DNA of 64,000 bases from Smallanthus sonchifolius (lineage: Eukaryota; Streptophyta; Magnoliopsida; Asterales; Asteraceae), in assembly GCA_023525975.1 (NCBI GenBank), contig CM042020.1, positions 113,693,207-113,757,206 of the forward strand, in the 5' to 3' direction. Below are positions 1 to 11,784 of this stretch, piece by piece. The position numbers were made by a program, and so were the translations under genes. Each line of letters begins with the position of its first letter. The stretch's first letter is position 1. The notes under the pieces are model-generated. The model was not told the origin of the DNA, did not search any database, and saw nothing but the letters and a program-made list of their open reading frames with translations.

Positions 1-229
1 ATTTAATTTGTCTTTCATTTGATCGAAATAAAAGTTAAATAATTAAATTTTAAAGTTTTTATAATAAGAGATAATTTAAAATAAATGTGTTTTATTAGTA
101 TAATTAGTAATTTCTTTAATTAAAATATAGAAGCACATTAAATAAGAGAGAGGGGCGAGAAAAAATGGTGAGAATGAATATGGAGGCGACAATTGGCACT
201 AAAAACCTTTATTTATTATATAGTATAGA
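1..229 (-). mobile_element. Non-autonomous Helitron, 5' part (3' end outside window)
   Basis: Read on the minus strand, this begins with TCTATACTATATAATAAATA directly after an A, the usual Helitron 5' terminus. The motif of a gcgac box followed by runs of gagag matches the copies at 46622-47820 and 60791-61224. No coding capacity is visible. The hairpin-CTAG 3' end would lie before position 1. Confidence 0.6.
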
Positions 230-349
230 TTCTAGTGTTCATTTTCTTATAGTTTTAAGGATAAATATAAAGTGATGTAAAACCACTTTAACTTAAATCT
301 TATTTTTTCCCCTTATAATTGAAGGATATGGTATATATATCAATCCTAA

Positions 350-768
350 CTACGTTATAAACTCATGTATTACACGGGTTAAATAAATTCAATGTTACAT
401 ATACTTAGTAATAAAAATTTACATATTAAATATTTATGACATATTACATAGCTTTTTAATATAAATTCTAGAAACATTATATAGTTATTTTCTTTTAAAT
501 GTTTTATAAAAATAATGAAAGAAATGTTCAATTTATAAAAATGTTTTATGAACAAACCTATTTTTTTAAAAATAAAAAACGTTTTATAAAAAGAAATTAT
601 AGAAATCATTATTATTTAACAGGAGAGAGAGGCGGGAAACAAAAAACTATAAAAACAATTAAAGAAATTTATATAGTTAATAGGAGAGAGGCGGGAAAAA
701 AAAAGTTAAGAATGTATATGAGAGTTACATGTGTCTTACTAAAACCTTTATTTATTATATAGTATAGA
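350..768 (-). mobile_element. Non-autonomous Helitron
   Basis: On the minus strand it starts TCTATACTATATAATAAATA at 768. It ends near 350 with a hairpin-like ACCCGTGTAATACATGAG, a short spacer and GTAG followed by T, a mutated form of the family's CTAG end. It is the same family as 1-229 and the cluster at 46.6-47.8 kb. The short ORFs inside are AT-rich and show no domain. Confidence 0.55.
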
Positions 769-1472
769 TGTGGATGCTCGTATCCTTAACTTTGTACCCT
801 TTAATAATTGGATACTTATCCTAAAAATATTCGTCACTTGAATTTGGAGGTCCGAGTGGGTCATCTTTGCACGATATAAAAGAGTTGAAAAGAAGAAAAA
901 AGGGTATATATGGTCATATTAAAGGAGGTTCTTCCTTTTATAGAGATCTAAAATGGCTTCCTTTTGGTCTTTCCGATCCCACTCTTCGTCTTAAGTCTTG
1001 GGGGCAGCGTCTTCACAAAACATGCTTCTCCTTTTTTTTATTTATTTTTTTTCTTTTTTTAAACACCTAATCTTTCTAAACCTATATCTCTTTTTTGTCT
1101 GTTAGTTAAACCCCCAACTAGTTAAAGAGTTTTCTACACGCGTTAGTACCGCTAGTTTATAGTCATTTTCAAGAAGTGACATACTTCTATAACAGTGTCA
1201 GAGGAAAATCACGTCAATAGCCAGGATATATGCGACACTAACTGCTTTTACACGTGTATCATCTTTTATTTCCATTAATATCATTTAAATGCCTTGTCGA
1301 CGCATATCCGATTTTTATTCACATATCCTTTTATATGAAACACGTACTCAAACCTAAAAACCGCCAACTCTCCTTCCTAAAATCAAAGTTTGAAATCAAA
1401 GTACAAAATCTAGACCTTACAAAGAAAAGACAACTTTGTGTCCTCAATACACTATGTGCATGCATAAATGTC
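769..1472. other. Intergenic, no gene recognised
   Basis: Two short ORFs (867-1070 and 1254-1511, plus) show no recognisable domain. The second runs into the LTR of the next element. The stretch ends at the target site ATGTC of the gypsy element. Confidence 0.5.
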
Positions 1473-1990
1473 TGTAGCAACCGTTATCCACACCAAGTGG
1501 TAATGAACTAGAGTTTCTCCTTTCTAGTGTCACCGGGAGAATACCTGCAAAACAAGGAATCATCAGTCTTGTCACAGGGACCCCGAGGGGTGTCTCTGCG
1601 ACCAACCTCCGGCGTGAGAGTAAGTACGCGTTTGTGGGAGAAGAACCGATTGCTGTAGAGAGCAATCTTTGACTTGGATGCTCTAGTATGTGTGACGGAT
1701 TTAGTTTTTCATACCTGTGTCTCTGGTCTCTTCTTTTTCATATAGCCGATGTGAAATCCTTTGCACTTAATGCTAGGGTTTCGAAGTTGACACTCATGTC
1801 CTTGCTAACGGCTTTAAACCGGGGGTAAGGGGATCCTTTTCTTCCTTCGGTGGATCCACCTTACCGAGACTGTACCCTCGCCTCCTCTTTCTCTGCTCAT
1901 TAAATGCCCTTGTCTTTTTCCTATTAAATGAGGCATGGTAAATCTTATTTTATTCTTTATTTTTGTCCTGATATGGGGGTATCCTCTACA
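1473..1990 (-). repeat. 3' LTR of the Tat element
   Basis: This is the second copy of the LTR. Its first bases on the minus strand are TGTAGAGG instead of TGCAGGGG, so the terminal region carries substitutions relative to the 5' LTR. The plus-strand ORFs overlapping it are not genes. Confidence 0.9.
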
Positions 1991-2004
1991 AGCCCCCCCA
2001 AGTC
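1991..2004 (-). other. Polypurine tract
   Basis: Directly before the 3' LTR the minus strand reads CTTGGGGGGGCT, a purine-rich tract in the place where plus-strand synthesis would be primed. It confirms the minus orientation of the element. Confidence 0.7.
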
Positions 2005-2313
2005 GTTGGTCCTTCTTATTTATGATAAGGGCTGGCGACTTAACTCGTTTTTGCGAATTTGGTTTTTCTTCTCTTTTTGACTTTCCTCGGGTTCACCGTT
2101 TTCCCTTTGGTTGGTGGTTATTTTTAAATTTATGAGGGATTCTTTTAATCTCTTCATTGATTCAACTGTTGGTGGGAATTTTTATTTTGATTTGACCTAT
2201 GGGGTACGTGCTTTAACGCGGGAGCTCCCTGTCCATCCACGTGTTGGCCAATGTGCCTCCGGATCATCCACGTGCGTGGGGATTCGTAATGACCTTTCCG
2301 ACTCCCTCTTCTA

Positions 2314-3694
2314 TTGCCTTTTACGTATCATTTCTCACTCTTTTTCCTTTTTGTTCGTTCCCTTCGCTACTTTTGGCTAGTCTTCCTCTCTGTCGATCTT
2401 CTTCATGTTAGTGCTCTTTCTTCTTCTCTTCGTGCTAAGATCGGTGATATGGGTAGGGACGATCTTGCCCATGTTCTTTCTGTATTGTCCAAGCAAGATG
2501 TGGTTGCCTTTTGTAAACGTTATCGTCTGCCTCTGACGCTTTGCCCTAGGGTTCCTTCTGTCGACGATACCGGTTTGGGGTTAGAGGGTTTTATGACCAT
2601 TTACACCCGATCCTTCGATTATTCTAATATCCGGTACCCCCTGACTGATTTTCAAATGTTTGTGTTTAAATTTCACCGTGCACATTTTTCTCAATTACAT
2701 CCCCTAGGGTTACTTAAAATGACCCATTTTGAAGCTTCTTGTTGGGCGAAGGGAGGTGTCCCCTCTGTGCCTTTGTTCCGTCGTTTTTACCATCTTCGGG
2801 TTGATGGTGATTGGTTAACTTTTGAGAAGCGTCGCGGTTCCGGTTATTGCTTCTCTCGCTTTCCCACCTGTATTCATAAATGGAAAGATCATTATTTTTT
2901 CGTTTCTGAGACTTTTATTTCCACTCGCTTATCGTACCATCATCTCTCTGACCCTGTAGATGATAAGGATCCTGGTACGTCTGTTTAGAGACCTCTCTAT
3001 GACCTTTTGGTGGGCAATCCTACTCCTGTTGATCATCTTCCTGAGGAGTTCTTAGTCATGGTTGGGATGAGCCCTATTTGGGATGATCCCTATTTGGGAT
3101 GATCCTCTGACCCGTCCTGCTGTTCTGGAGAGGGGGGGGGGGGCAAAGGTGGGTATGTTTTAATGATTTTATTTGTTCTTTGTTGTTCTTACTGCTCATG
3201 CTGACTTATATATGTGTGTTGTCTTTATTTTGTAGAAATGCAGCTTTCTAGAATTTTGGACAAGGCTGGGCAGAATTTGAAGTATGTTGCCCTTACTGCG
3301 AAATCTACCAGTTCATCTGGTCTTTCTCCATCTGGGGAACTGAAGGCCTCCATTTCTTCTGGTCCTGTTACTTCTGTTGTTGATACTGAGCTCATTGCTT
3401 CCTGTGTGGGGTAATGTGGTTAGTGAGTCTGATTCTGACGATACTCGTCCACTTGCCACTATTCGCAAGCGTCGCTTATCCTGTTCTACCACCCCTTCTC
3501 CTAAGAGGGTGACCTTGAAAGGACGGCTTAGGAGCACCTCAAAACACCCTCAGGTGCGTTTCAATGACTGTGTTTCTTCTGTTGCTCCCTACTCTTGCTC
3601 CCCTGACAGTGATCCGATGGGACTGTCATATCTGAGTTTGGAATTTGATTTTTCTTCTGGCATGTCTCTTGACCTTTCTTTGTCGAGTGTTTAA
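2314..3694 (+). pseudogene. Antisense ORF of the Tat element (gypsy-type transposon domain, PF04195-like)
   Basis: This ORF lies between integrase and the 3' LTR, opposite to pol. The first segment (2314-2988) has a likely start at the internal Met near 2449. It contains YPLTDFQMFVFKFHRAHFSQ, then a GGVPSVPLFRRFYHL block and CIHKWKDHYFF. I recognise that arrangement from the plant 'putative gypsy type transposon' domain. A G-rich run, GTGGGTATG near 3149 and TTTTGTAG at about 3229-3236 could bound an intron. The downstream part (3237-3694) is basic and Ser/Thr-rich (RKRRLSCST) and shifts frame near 3410 in a GGGG run. Its function is unknown. A stop at 2988 means the copy is broken unless splicing starts earlier. 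Confidence 0.65.
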
Positions 3695-3779
3695 GTTCTT
3701 GCTTTTTACTTTCTTCATAGGATGGGAATTATTTCTACCCTTTCAAGGGGTAGGAGTTTTTATTCCCTGTCTTAAGAGA

Positions 3780-5075
3780 TAAGACTTTATAATTTTTTCA
3801 CCATCTCATTAGATGGGAGTTACCTTCACCACCTCAAAGGGTGGGAGTTTTTATCCACTTTCATAAAAGATATAATTTCTTCACCATCTCATGGGATGGG
3901 AGTTATCTTCACCACCTCAAAGGGTGGGAGTTTTTTATCCACTATCTTAATAGATAGGGTTTTATAATTTCTCCACCATCTCATGGGATGGGAGTTATCT
4001 CCACCACCTCAAAGGGTGGGAGTTTTTATCCACTATCTTAAGAGATAAGATTTTATAATTTCTCCACCATCTCATGGGATGGGAGTTATCTCCATCACCT
4101 CAAGGGGTGAGAGTTTTTTATCCACTATCTTAAAAGATAGGATTTTATAATTTCTTCACCATCTCATGGGATGGGAGTTATCTCCACCACCTCAAGGGGT
4201 GTGAGTTTTTTATCCACTATCTTAAGAGATAGGGTTTTATAATTTCTCCACCATCTCATGGGATGGGTGTTATCTCCACCACCTCAAAGGGTGTGAGTTT
4301 TTATCCACTATCTTAAGAGATATGATTTTATAATTTCTTCACCATCTCATGGGATGTGAGTTATCTCCACCACCTCAAGGGGTGGGAGTTTTTTATCCAC
4401 TATCTTAAGAGATAAGATTTTATAATTTCTCCACCATCTCATGGGATGGGAGTTATCTCCACCACCTCAAGGGGTGAGAGTTTTTTTATCCACTATCTTA
4501 AAAGATAAGATTTTATAATTTCTCCACCATCTCATGGGATGGGAGTTATCTCCACCACCTCAAGGGCTGGGAGTTTTTTATCCACTATCTTAAGAGATAG
4601 GGTTTTATAATTTCTCCACCATCTCATGGGATGGGGGTTATCTCCACCACCTCAAATGGTGAGAGTTTTTATCTACAATCTTAAGAGATATGATTTTATA
4701 ATTTCTCCACCATCTCATGGGATGAGAGTTATCTCCACCACCTCAAGGGGTGGGAGTTTTTTTATCTACTATCTTAAGAGATAGGATTTTATAATTTCTC
4801 CATTATCTCATGGGATGAGAGTTATCTCCACCACCTCAAGGGGTGGGAGTTTTTTATCCACTATCTTAAGAGATAGGATTTTATAATTTCTCCACCATAT
4901 CATGGGATGGGAGTTATCTCCACCTCCTCAAAAGATGGGAGTTTTTATCCACTATCTTAAGAGATAGGATTTTATAATTTCTCCACCATATCATGGGATG
5001 GGAGTTATCTCCGCCTCCTCAAAAGATGGGAGTTTTTATCCACTATCTTAAGAGATAGGATTTTATAATTTATGT
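3780..5075. repeat. 92-bp tandem array in the Tat element 3' region
   Basis: About 14 copies with a spacing of 91-93 bp (the first interval is 83). The anchor CCATCTCATGGGATGG occurs at 3884, 3976, 4067, 4159, 4251, 4342, 4434, 4527, 4619 and onward. Each unit is itself three related modules of about 28, 30 and 34 bp. Each module is an imperfect inverted repeat: CCATCTCATGGGATGG, CCACCTCAAGGGGTGG and CTATCTTAAGAGATAG. No ORF is conserved across it. Confidence 0.92.
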
Positions 5076-5104
5076 ACCATTGTTTTTTGCTAATAGTCTT
5101 CATT

Positions 5105-6590
5105 TCATTTGACATCTTCAAAAGGTGATAACATCCCCTTCCCTACTTGGGTCAGGTTACAATTTCTACTTACCCATAGTACGTTTTCAATTGCATTGCG
5201 TTCCACGTTCTTGGAATCTCCGTTCCGTCTGCTTGGATGATCTTGTAGGTTCCTCTTCCGCTTGCCCATGTGACCCGGTATGGTCCTTCCCATCTTGGTC
5301 CCAACTTCCCTTTGCTTTCATGTCTGCTGGCTTCGTTTACTCTGAGAGCCTAATCACCCACCTCTAATTCCGACTTTTTAACCCTGGCATTATAGTACTT
5401 CTCCATCTGTTTTTTATACGTCGCTTCTTTGACTGCTGCTATCTCCCTTCTATCCTCCAGTAGGTTCAAATGCAACCTCAGTTCTTCCTCATTCTATGTT
5501 GCTTTTAAGTTCGTTCTTCTGGTTGGAGCCCCGATCTCCACTGGGATCATCGCCTCTATCCCGTAGGTGAGACTGAATGGGGTCTCTTTGCTTCCTGAGT
5601 GTGGTGTGGTTTTGTGTGCCCACAACACATGAGGGAGTGCGTCTATCCAGCTATTTTTCTCTCTTCCAAGTCTGTTCTTTATACCTTCCAATATAGATCT
5701 GTTTGCCCTTTCCACTCTTCCATTTGCCTGTGGGTGTGCTACATATGCAAATATTTGAGTAATGTATAACTTTTTGCACCAATCTTGGAAAGTTTCGCCC
5801 ATGAACTGTGTCCCGTTATCACTGACTATCTCCTGTGGGATCCCATACCTGCATACAATGTTGTTCCGGACAAATTTGACCATCTGTTTCCCTATGATCG
5901 TTGCTAAAGGCTTGGCCTTTATCCATTTGGTGAAGTAGTCAATTGCTACCACCAGGAACTTAACCTTTCCTGGGCCTTCTGGGAACGGTCCCATTAAGTC
6001 TATCCCCTATTTCTGGAAGGGCCATGATGACCCCAAATATATCATATCATACTTCGGTTGTTTCGTCATGGGTGCGTGTATTTGGCAGCTATCGCATGCG
6101 CAAAGCTTTTCCACTATGCTTCTGTACATGCCCGGCCAATAATATCCTGCTTTCATTGCTTTCGCCACTACAATCTTCTGTCCTGAATGAATACCGCAGA
6201 TACCTTCGTGTATTTCCCTCGTAATGTAATTTGCTTCATCCTCATCCACACATCTCAGTGATGGGCCCATATATGACTTTCTGTAAAGTGCTCCTTCTAT
6301 CATTTCATACTGGAGTGATTTTATTTTGACCTTCCGGGCTTCCTCCTTTCCGTCCGGCACGTCTCCCCTGTTAGGTACTTTATCAGTGGTGTCATCCATG
6401 TTTCTGCCTCATTGGTCTGAGTTGTCATGACTTCTTTGGCCATGACAGATGGGGCGGTGAGTAACTCCACTTTAATCACCTTCACGAGATGTTGGAAGGT
6501 GATGGACGCTAGCTTGTTGAGTACATCAGCTATTTTGTTTTGACCTTTAGGGATGTGTGTGATGGTGCTTGATTTGAATGTCTTCAGCAT
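5105..6590 (-). pseudogene. Integrase region of pol, broken
   Basis: 6590-6321 is the linker after RNase H (HIPKGQNKIADVLNKLAS). 6399-6007 carries the zinc-binding N-terminus with HEGICGIHSG and CACDSCQ, an HHCC-type finger. 5994-5494 is the catalytic core, with VVAIDYFTKW, IVSDNGTQF and NGRVERANRS supplying the D, D and E residues. 5300-5105 keeps a C-terminal remnant whose translation resembles the usual GPKWEGPY segment, in a frame disrupted relative to the core. Stops and shifts between these blocks make it non-functional. Confidence 0.85.
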
Positions 6591-6625
6591 CTCTTATACC
6601 TTGTTTAGTACCTGATCATCGTCTC

Positions 6626-7300
6626 TTATTTTGCTTCATATATGCCATTCATTTGGTTAGATACCAACAATGAATCCACGTGTGCTTCTAGGTGCTCTGC
6701 CCCCATTCGCTTTGCCAGTCTTAGGCCCACCAGGAGGGCCTCATACTTCGCTTCGTTATTAGTGGCTTGGAACTCTAATCGGAGAGCATATGTGAGCTCT
6801 GCACCTTCTGGGCTTGTTAGCATTAGGCCTGCCCCGCATCCGTCATCGTTCGATGCCCTATCTGTGAACAACTTCCAGGTCTTCCTAGCTTCCTCGTCTA
6901 TTTCTTTCTCCCCCTGTTCCTTATTTTCGTCCATGTCTTCAATTCTTTCGTGCGTTTCTGTTACGAAGTCTGCCAACACCTGCCCCTTGATTGTTGTCCT
7001 GGGTACATACTCTATGGTGTGGTCTCCCAGATCTATGGCCCATTTCGCCATTCTCCCCTAGATTTATGGTTTTTGTAGTATTCTTTGGATGGGACTTTCA
7101 GTGATTACTCGTATAGGATGGGCTTTGAAGTATCTTCTTAGCCTCCTGGATGCATATATCAATGCCAATGCCAACTTCTCAATGGGATGGTATCTTTCTT
7201 TCGGTCCTTTGAGTGTTCGGCTGAGGAAGTAAATGGGAATCTGCTTCTGCTGGCGATCCACCATCAACACTGAACTGATCGTTGTTTCTGAGGCTGACAA
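6626..7300 (-). pseudogene. Dual RNase H region of pol
   Basis: 7300-7064 reads IPIYFLSRTLKGPKERYHPI and LRRYFKAHPIRVITE, the RNase H attached to gypsy RT. 7051-6626 holds a second RNase H with LFTDRASNDDGCGAGLML, then EAKYEALLVGLRLAKRMGA and HVDSLLVSNQ. This second copy resembles the archaeal-like RNase H acquired by Tat elements. Having both is the strongest lineage marker in the element. A stop separates the two pieces, so neither is part of an intact polyprotein. The enzyme would remove RNA from RNA-DNA hybrids during replication. Confidence 0.82.
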
Positions 7301-7537
7301 GTATATTGTTAAGGTTTCTCATACTATTAGTGTTGGGAGCTGGCACATATGTTCCTTCATGAGCTTTAGTGCTTCCTCGGCTTCTTCCGTCCATTTAAAC
7401 TTGTTTCTCTTTATAGTTTGCTTGAGTGTCTCCATGAAGGGTAGAGTCTTGTCCGCCAGACGGGACACGAATCTGTTTAACGCTACCAGTCTTCCATTCA
7501 ACCTTTGTACTTCTTTAACCGTTGTGGGGGACTTCGT

Positions 7538-8185
7538 TTATGTTATTGCATGTACCTTTTCTGGGTTAGCTTGGATTCCTTCCTTGGTTACTACCACACC
7601 AAGGAATTTACCCTCCTCTACCCCAAAGGAACATTTTCCCGAGTTTAGCCACATATTTGCTCCCCTTAACCTCCCAAAGGTTTCTTCTGTGTCCCTTATC
7701 ATATCTGCTTCTTTTTTTCTCTTGATGACCAGATCATCCACATACACCTCAAGGTTCTCCCCGATGTGCTCTTTGAATAGGGAGTCCATGAACCTTTGGT
7801 ATGTGGCCCCAACATTTTTTAATCCGAACGACATCTTAGTGTAGCAGAAGATTCCTTCATTAGTGTAAAAGGCTGTCTTTTCTTGATCTTCCCAGGCCAT
7901 CCGAATCTGATGGTACCCTTTGTACGCATCTAAGACATTTCAACGGGTATGAGGTTAGCGAATCTATTTTGGAGTCTATCTTTGGTAGGGGGTAGCAATC
8001 TCTTGGGCATGCTTGAAGTCTATGCACATTCTCCAACTCCCGTCCCCCTTCTTCACCATCACTGGATTGGATATCCACGTGGGGTATCTGACCTCTTTAA
8101 CTATTCTGACTTTAAATAATTTTCTTGTTTCTTCGCAGGTCGCCTTGCTCCTTTCGGGACCCATGCTTCGTTTCTTTTGCTTCAC
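7538..8185 (-). pseudogene. Reverse transcriptase domain, frameshifted
   Basis: The upstream part (8185-7976) has NPVMVKKGDGSWRMCIDF, RT block 1-2. The middle lies in another frame (8078-7860), with the sequence DCYPLPKID. The downstream part (7900-7538) has FCYTKMSFGLKNVGATYQR and the catalytic YVDD at about 7744-7733. The three pieces are in different frames, so at least two frameshifts separate them. The order and motifs are those of a Ty3/gypsy RT. Confidence 0.88.
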
Positions 8186-8576
8186 TGGCTATAACCATCT
8201 GTACGTATTCAATCGATGTTCGGCCTGCTCTCTAGGTATTCCCAACATATCCCTGTGTTCCTAAGCGAACATATCCATGTTTCTGATTAGTAATTCCTTT
8301 AGGCTTGTCTTCCACCGATCCGAAAGTTCTTTCCCTATCTTGACAGTCTGCTCTGGGAAGTAATCATTTAGTATCCATTCCTCCGTCTTGCTATCCCTCT
8401 TAGAGTTGGGAACTTCATCATCCCGTGCCCAATTGATGTGAGGGCCCTGAGGGCCCTGATGCCTGGCCTTCCCAGAATGGCGTTATACCTTGATTCTGCC
8501 CTTATGATAATAAACGTGAGCGTCAATGTTCTTTCCCTTTCCCCTTCCCCTAGGGTGAAGGGTAAAGTTATTTATC

Positions 8577-8813
8577 CTATAGGATAGCCATCTCACTCGA
8601 AAATACTACCAGTAGGGTGTCATCCTTTCTCAACGGACTCTGTGTTTCTTTGCAAAGTCTTATGAAACAGTGTTCATACATTACTTCTGATCCACTTCCT
8701 CCATCCACATGTATTCTGGCCACTCGATGTCCCGCCAGGGTGGCTGAAACGTTTAGTGGGGCCTCCTGTGCCTCTTCGCCCTTCAAAGTTGGGAATGTAA
8801 TGGGGGTATCCAT
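8577..8813 (-). pseudogene. Retropepsin-like protease segment of pol
   Basis: The segment contains HVDGGSGSEVMY after an alanine- and valine-rich strand. This occupies the place of the aspartic protease motif, with VDGGS instead of the classical D-S/T-G. It lies between gag and RT, as expected in gypsy pol. The open frame is only 78 codons, so it is a fragment of a broken polyprotein that would have cleaved Gag-Pol. Confidence 0.65.
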
Positions 8814-8858
8814 CCATTCTTTTGACTCCTCCTCTTCTGTCCTTCATTTCTTGTTTAT

Positions 8859-10550
8859 TCATTCTTTCTCACCCCCTCTTTTTCGTATGACATCTACATG
8901 CCTACTCATGTTTTCTTCATCCCCTTTTAACTTTTCTTTCGCATCTGGTCTAGATGTGCCTTGTTGTTTAATATCTCTAATGAGGTGGGACAATCTCCCT
9001 GATCTTACTGCAATTTCGATTTCTTTCTTGATGAACACACAGTCATCCGTCATGTGCCCTCTTGTTCTGTGATATTCACAGAAATCATTAGGGTGGTTGT
9101 TACTTCCTTTCTGATGCGGTAAGGGTTTTTCGAACGGAAGTTTGGATTTTTCCGTTGCCAAGACTTCACTAGGTGTTTTCGTGAGAGGTGTGAACCTATA
9201 GGATGAGTAGTCTACGTTGGGGGAGTGGTATTGGTTGTTGTAGGATGGGGAATGCATGGAGTTTCCTGGGTGTTCATTTCGTGAGGGTTTATAGGGTGAG
9301 AAACTAGGTGTGTGCCTTTCATGCGAGGCTTTTAACCTAGGCGAGCCACCGACTAAGGGTCTGTGCTTAGGTTTTGTTTCTAGGGTTGTTCTCTTAGTTT
9401 CCCATTCCCTTGCCTTTGATCTTGCGTCTTTTCCCCTCACCCACGCCCTAACTTTATCCATGAGCTGGTCAAAAGTCTCAGGGAAATCGTCTCCCAACTT
9501 TTCACACAAGGGTGTGTTTCTTACCCCATTCATGAAACTGCTTATTTTCATGACTTCCGGTACATCCCTGATTTGCATGCTTTCCCTTACAAACCTTTCC
9601 ATAAATGTTTCTACATTTTCTTAGTCCCTCCTTCTAATATGTTGTATCTCGTTTGGGTTCTTAATGGCTTTCTTATTTTGACTGAAGTTTCATAGGAAGC
9701 GTCTCTTTAATTCCTCAAAATCATCTATACTGCCCTGCGGGAGGCTGTCGAACCAGATTCGAGCAACCCCTGTCAATGTTTGCGCAAACATATGACACCA
9801 AGTGGGTATGGACCACTGTCCCACTTGTTCGGCCCCCCTGGAACACATGTAAGTGATCTTCGGGGTCCTTCGTTCCTCGTACTTTCCTACACTCGAGGGC
9901 ATCTTCAGCCCTACGGGGAGTAGGGCTTCCGCTATTCTCTTGGTGAACTTAGAGGTACTAGACAGGTTGTGTGGTATGTAGGGTTTTTGCAAAGAGTTAG
10001 GGATATCGTTCGATGTACCTTCGGTGTAGGGAGAGTCCTTCCTCTGTGTTTCTAACGCGGCCAATAGTGACGTCAGCAGTTCGGTCATGCTTGCCTCCTT
10101 ACTTTTATTGAGTGTGCTTAGCTTGCCGCTCTCTTTCCCCCTCGACTGGGGTACTTGCTTCTGCTTCCCTTCTTTGTCAGTCTCTTTTGCTTGACCCATG
10201 TCCAGGGGAGTTTCAAAACTCAGTTTGGTGCGTACTTCCTTCATCTTTTCTACCCTTTCCAGTTCCTCCAACCGTGCCTTCAATTTTTCATGATTTTTTC
10301 TGACAAATTCCGGGGTGATAGCCAAGAACTCTCCGTCCTCGTCTTCTGCTTCGTCTTCATCCATGTCATCTACGTCTTCTATGAAGGGGGTGTCAGAATC
10401 TGTTATTCCTGATGTGAAGGGGTTTGCCATTTCTTTGTTTCCCACTGAGTTGGGGTCTGGTGTGGACAGTACCACACTGCCTCCTTCTCCCGGTAGGGGT
10501 GGTGGTCCAGTCCCCTTCCCCGATATTTTCTTCTTTTCTGAGTCTGTCAT
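8859..10550 (-). pseudogene. gag of the Tat element, broken
   Basis: The first open segment (10550-9690, 286 aa) begins MTDSEKKK. It has an acidic N-terminal part and ends in a retrotransposon gag core containing WCHMFAQTLTGVARIWF and SLPQGS. The second segment (9602-8859, 247 aa) continues the core (FMNGVRNTPLCEKL, KVRAWVRGKDA). It then carries a knuckle-like CEYHRTRGHMTDDC, a C-x2-H-x4-H-x4-C form typical of Tat gag rather than the usual CCHC. The gap of about 90 bases between the segments contains stops. The product would form the virus-like particle in the cytoplasm. The start at 10550 is about 80 bp after the 5' LTR. Confidence 0.85.
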
Positions 10551-10609
10551 TTAGCTTATGGCTTCAACTTTTCCTTGGTTGTGTAGGAGTACTTTTTTGG
10601 ACACAATGG

Positions 10610-10627
10610 TCCCACGGATGGCGCCAA
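10610..10627 (-). other. Primer binding site
   Basis: Directly after the 5' LTR the minus strand reads TTGGCGCCATCCGTGGG. TGGCGCC is the start expected of a primer site complementary to a tRNA 3' end (CCA). This start is common in Tat/Athila-type elements. The tRNA identity is not resolved, because the match past the first seven bases is weak. Confidence 0.65.
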
Positions 10628-11147
10628 TGTAGCAGCTGTAATCCACACCAAGGGGTAATGAACTAGATTTGCTCCTTTCTAGTTTCTCCGAGAGAATACC
10701 TGCAAAACAAGGAATCGTCAGTCTCGTCGCAGGGACCCCGAGGGGTGTCTCTGCGACCAACCTCCGGCGTGAGAGTAAGTACGCGTTTGTGGGAGAAGAA
10801 CCGATTGCTCTAGAGAGCAATCTTTGACTTGGATGCTCTAGTATGTGTGAAGGATTTAGTTTTTCATACATGTGTCTTTGGTCTCTTCTTCTTCATATAG
10901 CCGGTGTGAAATCCTTTGCATTTAATGCTAGGGTTTCGGAGTTGACACGCCTGTCCTTGCTAACAGCTTTAAACCAGAGGGTAAGGGGATCTTTTTCTTC
11001 CTTCGGCGGATTCACCTTACCGAGACTGTACCATCGCCTCCTCCTTATCTGCTCATTAAATGCCCTTTGTCTTTTTGCTATTAAATGAGGCATGGTAAAT
11101 CTTCTTTTATTCTTTATTCTTGTCCCGATATGGGGGTATCCCCTGCA
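10628..11147 (-). repeat. 5' LTR of the Tat element
   Basis: On the minus strand it starts TGCAGGGGATACCCC and ends GCTACA, the usual TG...CA ends. It matches 1473-1990 over its full length with scattered substitutions. A promoter for the element should lie here, but I did not assign a TATA box. Confidence 0.9.
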
Positions 11148-11300
11148 ATATCTAACCTAATTTATGTGTTTTATGTCGGCATTATACCATCACAATATCA
11201 AAATCAATCGTTATGCGTGTTAATGGGCAAATGGCGTCATTGTCCACTTCATTAAGTTTTTTCACAAAATTCATCACATTAGTCATTGTGAAATTACAAC

Positions 11301-11749
11301 TAGGGGTGTTCAAAGTCGGATATCCGAATTTCGGATAGTGTATTTCACTATCCGTATCCGAATCCGAATCCGAAATTTCGGATTCGGATATTGAAACGGA
11401 TATTCAGTTTTTTTTTTGTTTTTTTAACTTAAATATATTTTTTAAATTAAAATCTAAATATATAAAATATACTAAATAAACATCATCTTTATGAAATAAT
11501 TAAAAAACCAATTTTTGATTAATTTATGAAATTACGACGCGAATACGTTTTAATTTTAAAAAAAAATAAGAAGGCTAAACACATAACATAAAAGCTATAT
11601 ACTTCATATATATTGTATTTATAACACTTTGAAGGAAACAATATATAAATATGACCAAAACAATATAATTTTCGAAATTACGACACGAATACGTTTTATA
11701 TTTTTTAAAAATAAGAGAGCTAAACACATAACATAAAAACCATATACTT

Positions 11750-11784
<35 letters not shown>

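Larger units (their letters stand above)
1473..11147 (-). mobile_element. Ty3/gypsy LTR retrotransposon, Tat lineage, decayed
   Basis: Two LTRs (1473-1990 and 10628-11147) in the same orientation bound a 9.7-kb element. The flanking five bases are ATGTC on the left and ATATC on the right, a target-site duplication with one mismatch. Coding order on the minus strand is gag, protease, RT, RNase H, second RNase H, integrase. That order is Ty3/gypsy, and the doubled RNase H together with an antisense ORF after pol points to the Tat group (Grande/Retand/Ogre relatives). The frames are split by many stops and frameshifts, so the copy cannot make its own proteins. The region after integrase is long and carries a 92-bp tandem array plus the antisense ORF. 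Confidence 0.93.

Noticed and set aside
867..1511. Small plus-strand ORFs near the left end
   Set aside because: No domain, and the second runs into an LTR and overlaps its opposite-strand ORF.
3780..5075. Tandem array as a centromeric satellite
   Set aside because: The 92-bp unit is confined to the region between integrase and the antisense ORF of one retroelement. About 14 copies is too few, and the flanks are element sequence.
5125..10666. Plus-strand ORFs opposite gag-pol (for example 7233-7844 and 8617-9072)
   Set aside because: They are reverse shadows of the minus-strand gypsy polyprotein. Only the plus ORF at 2314-3694 has its own domain.
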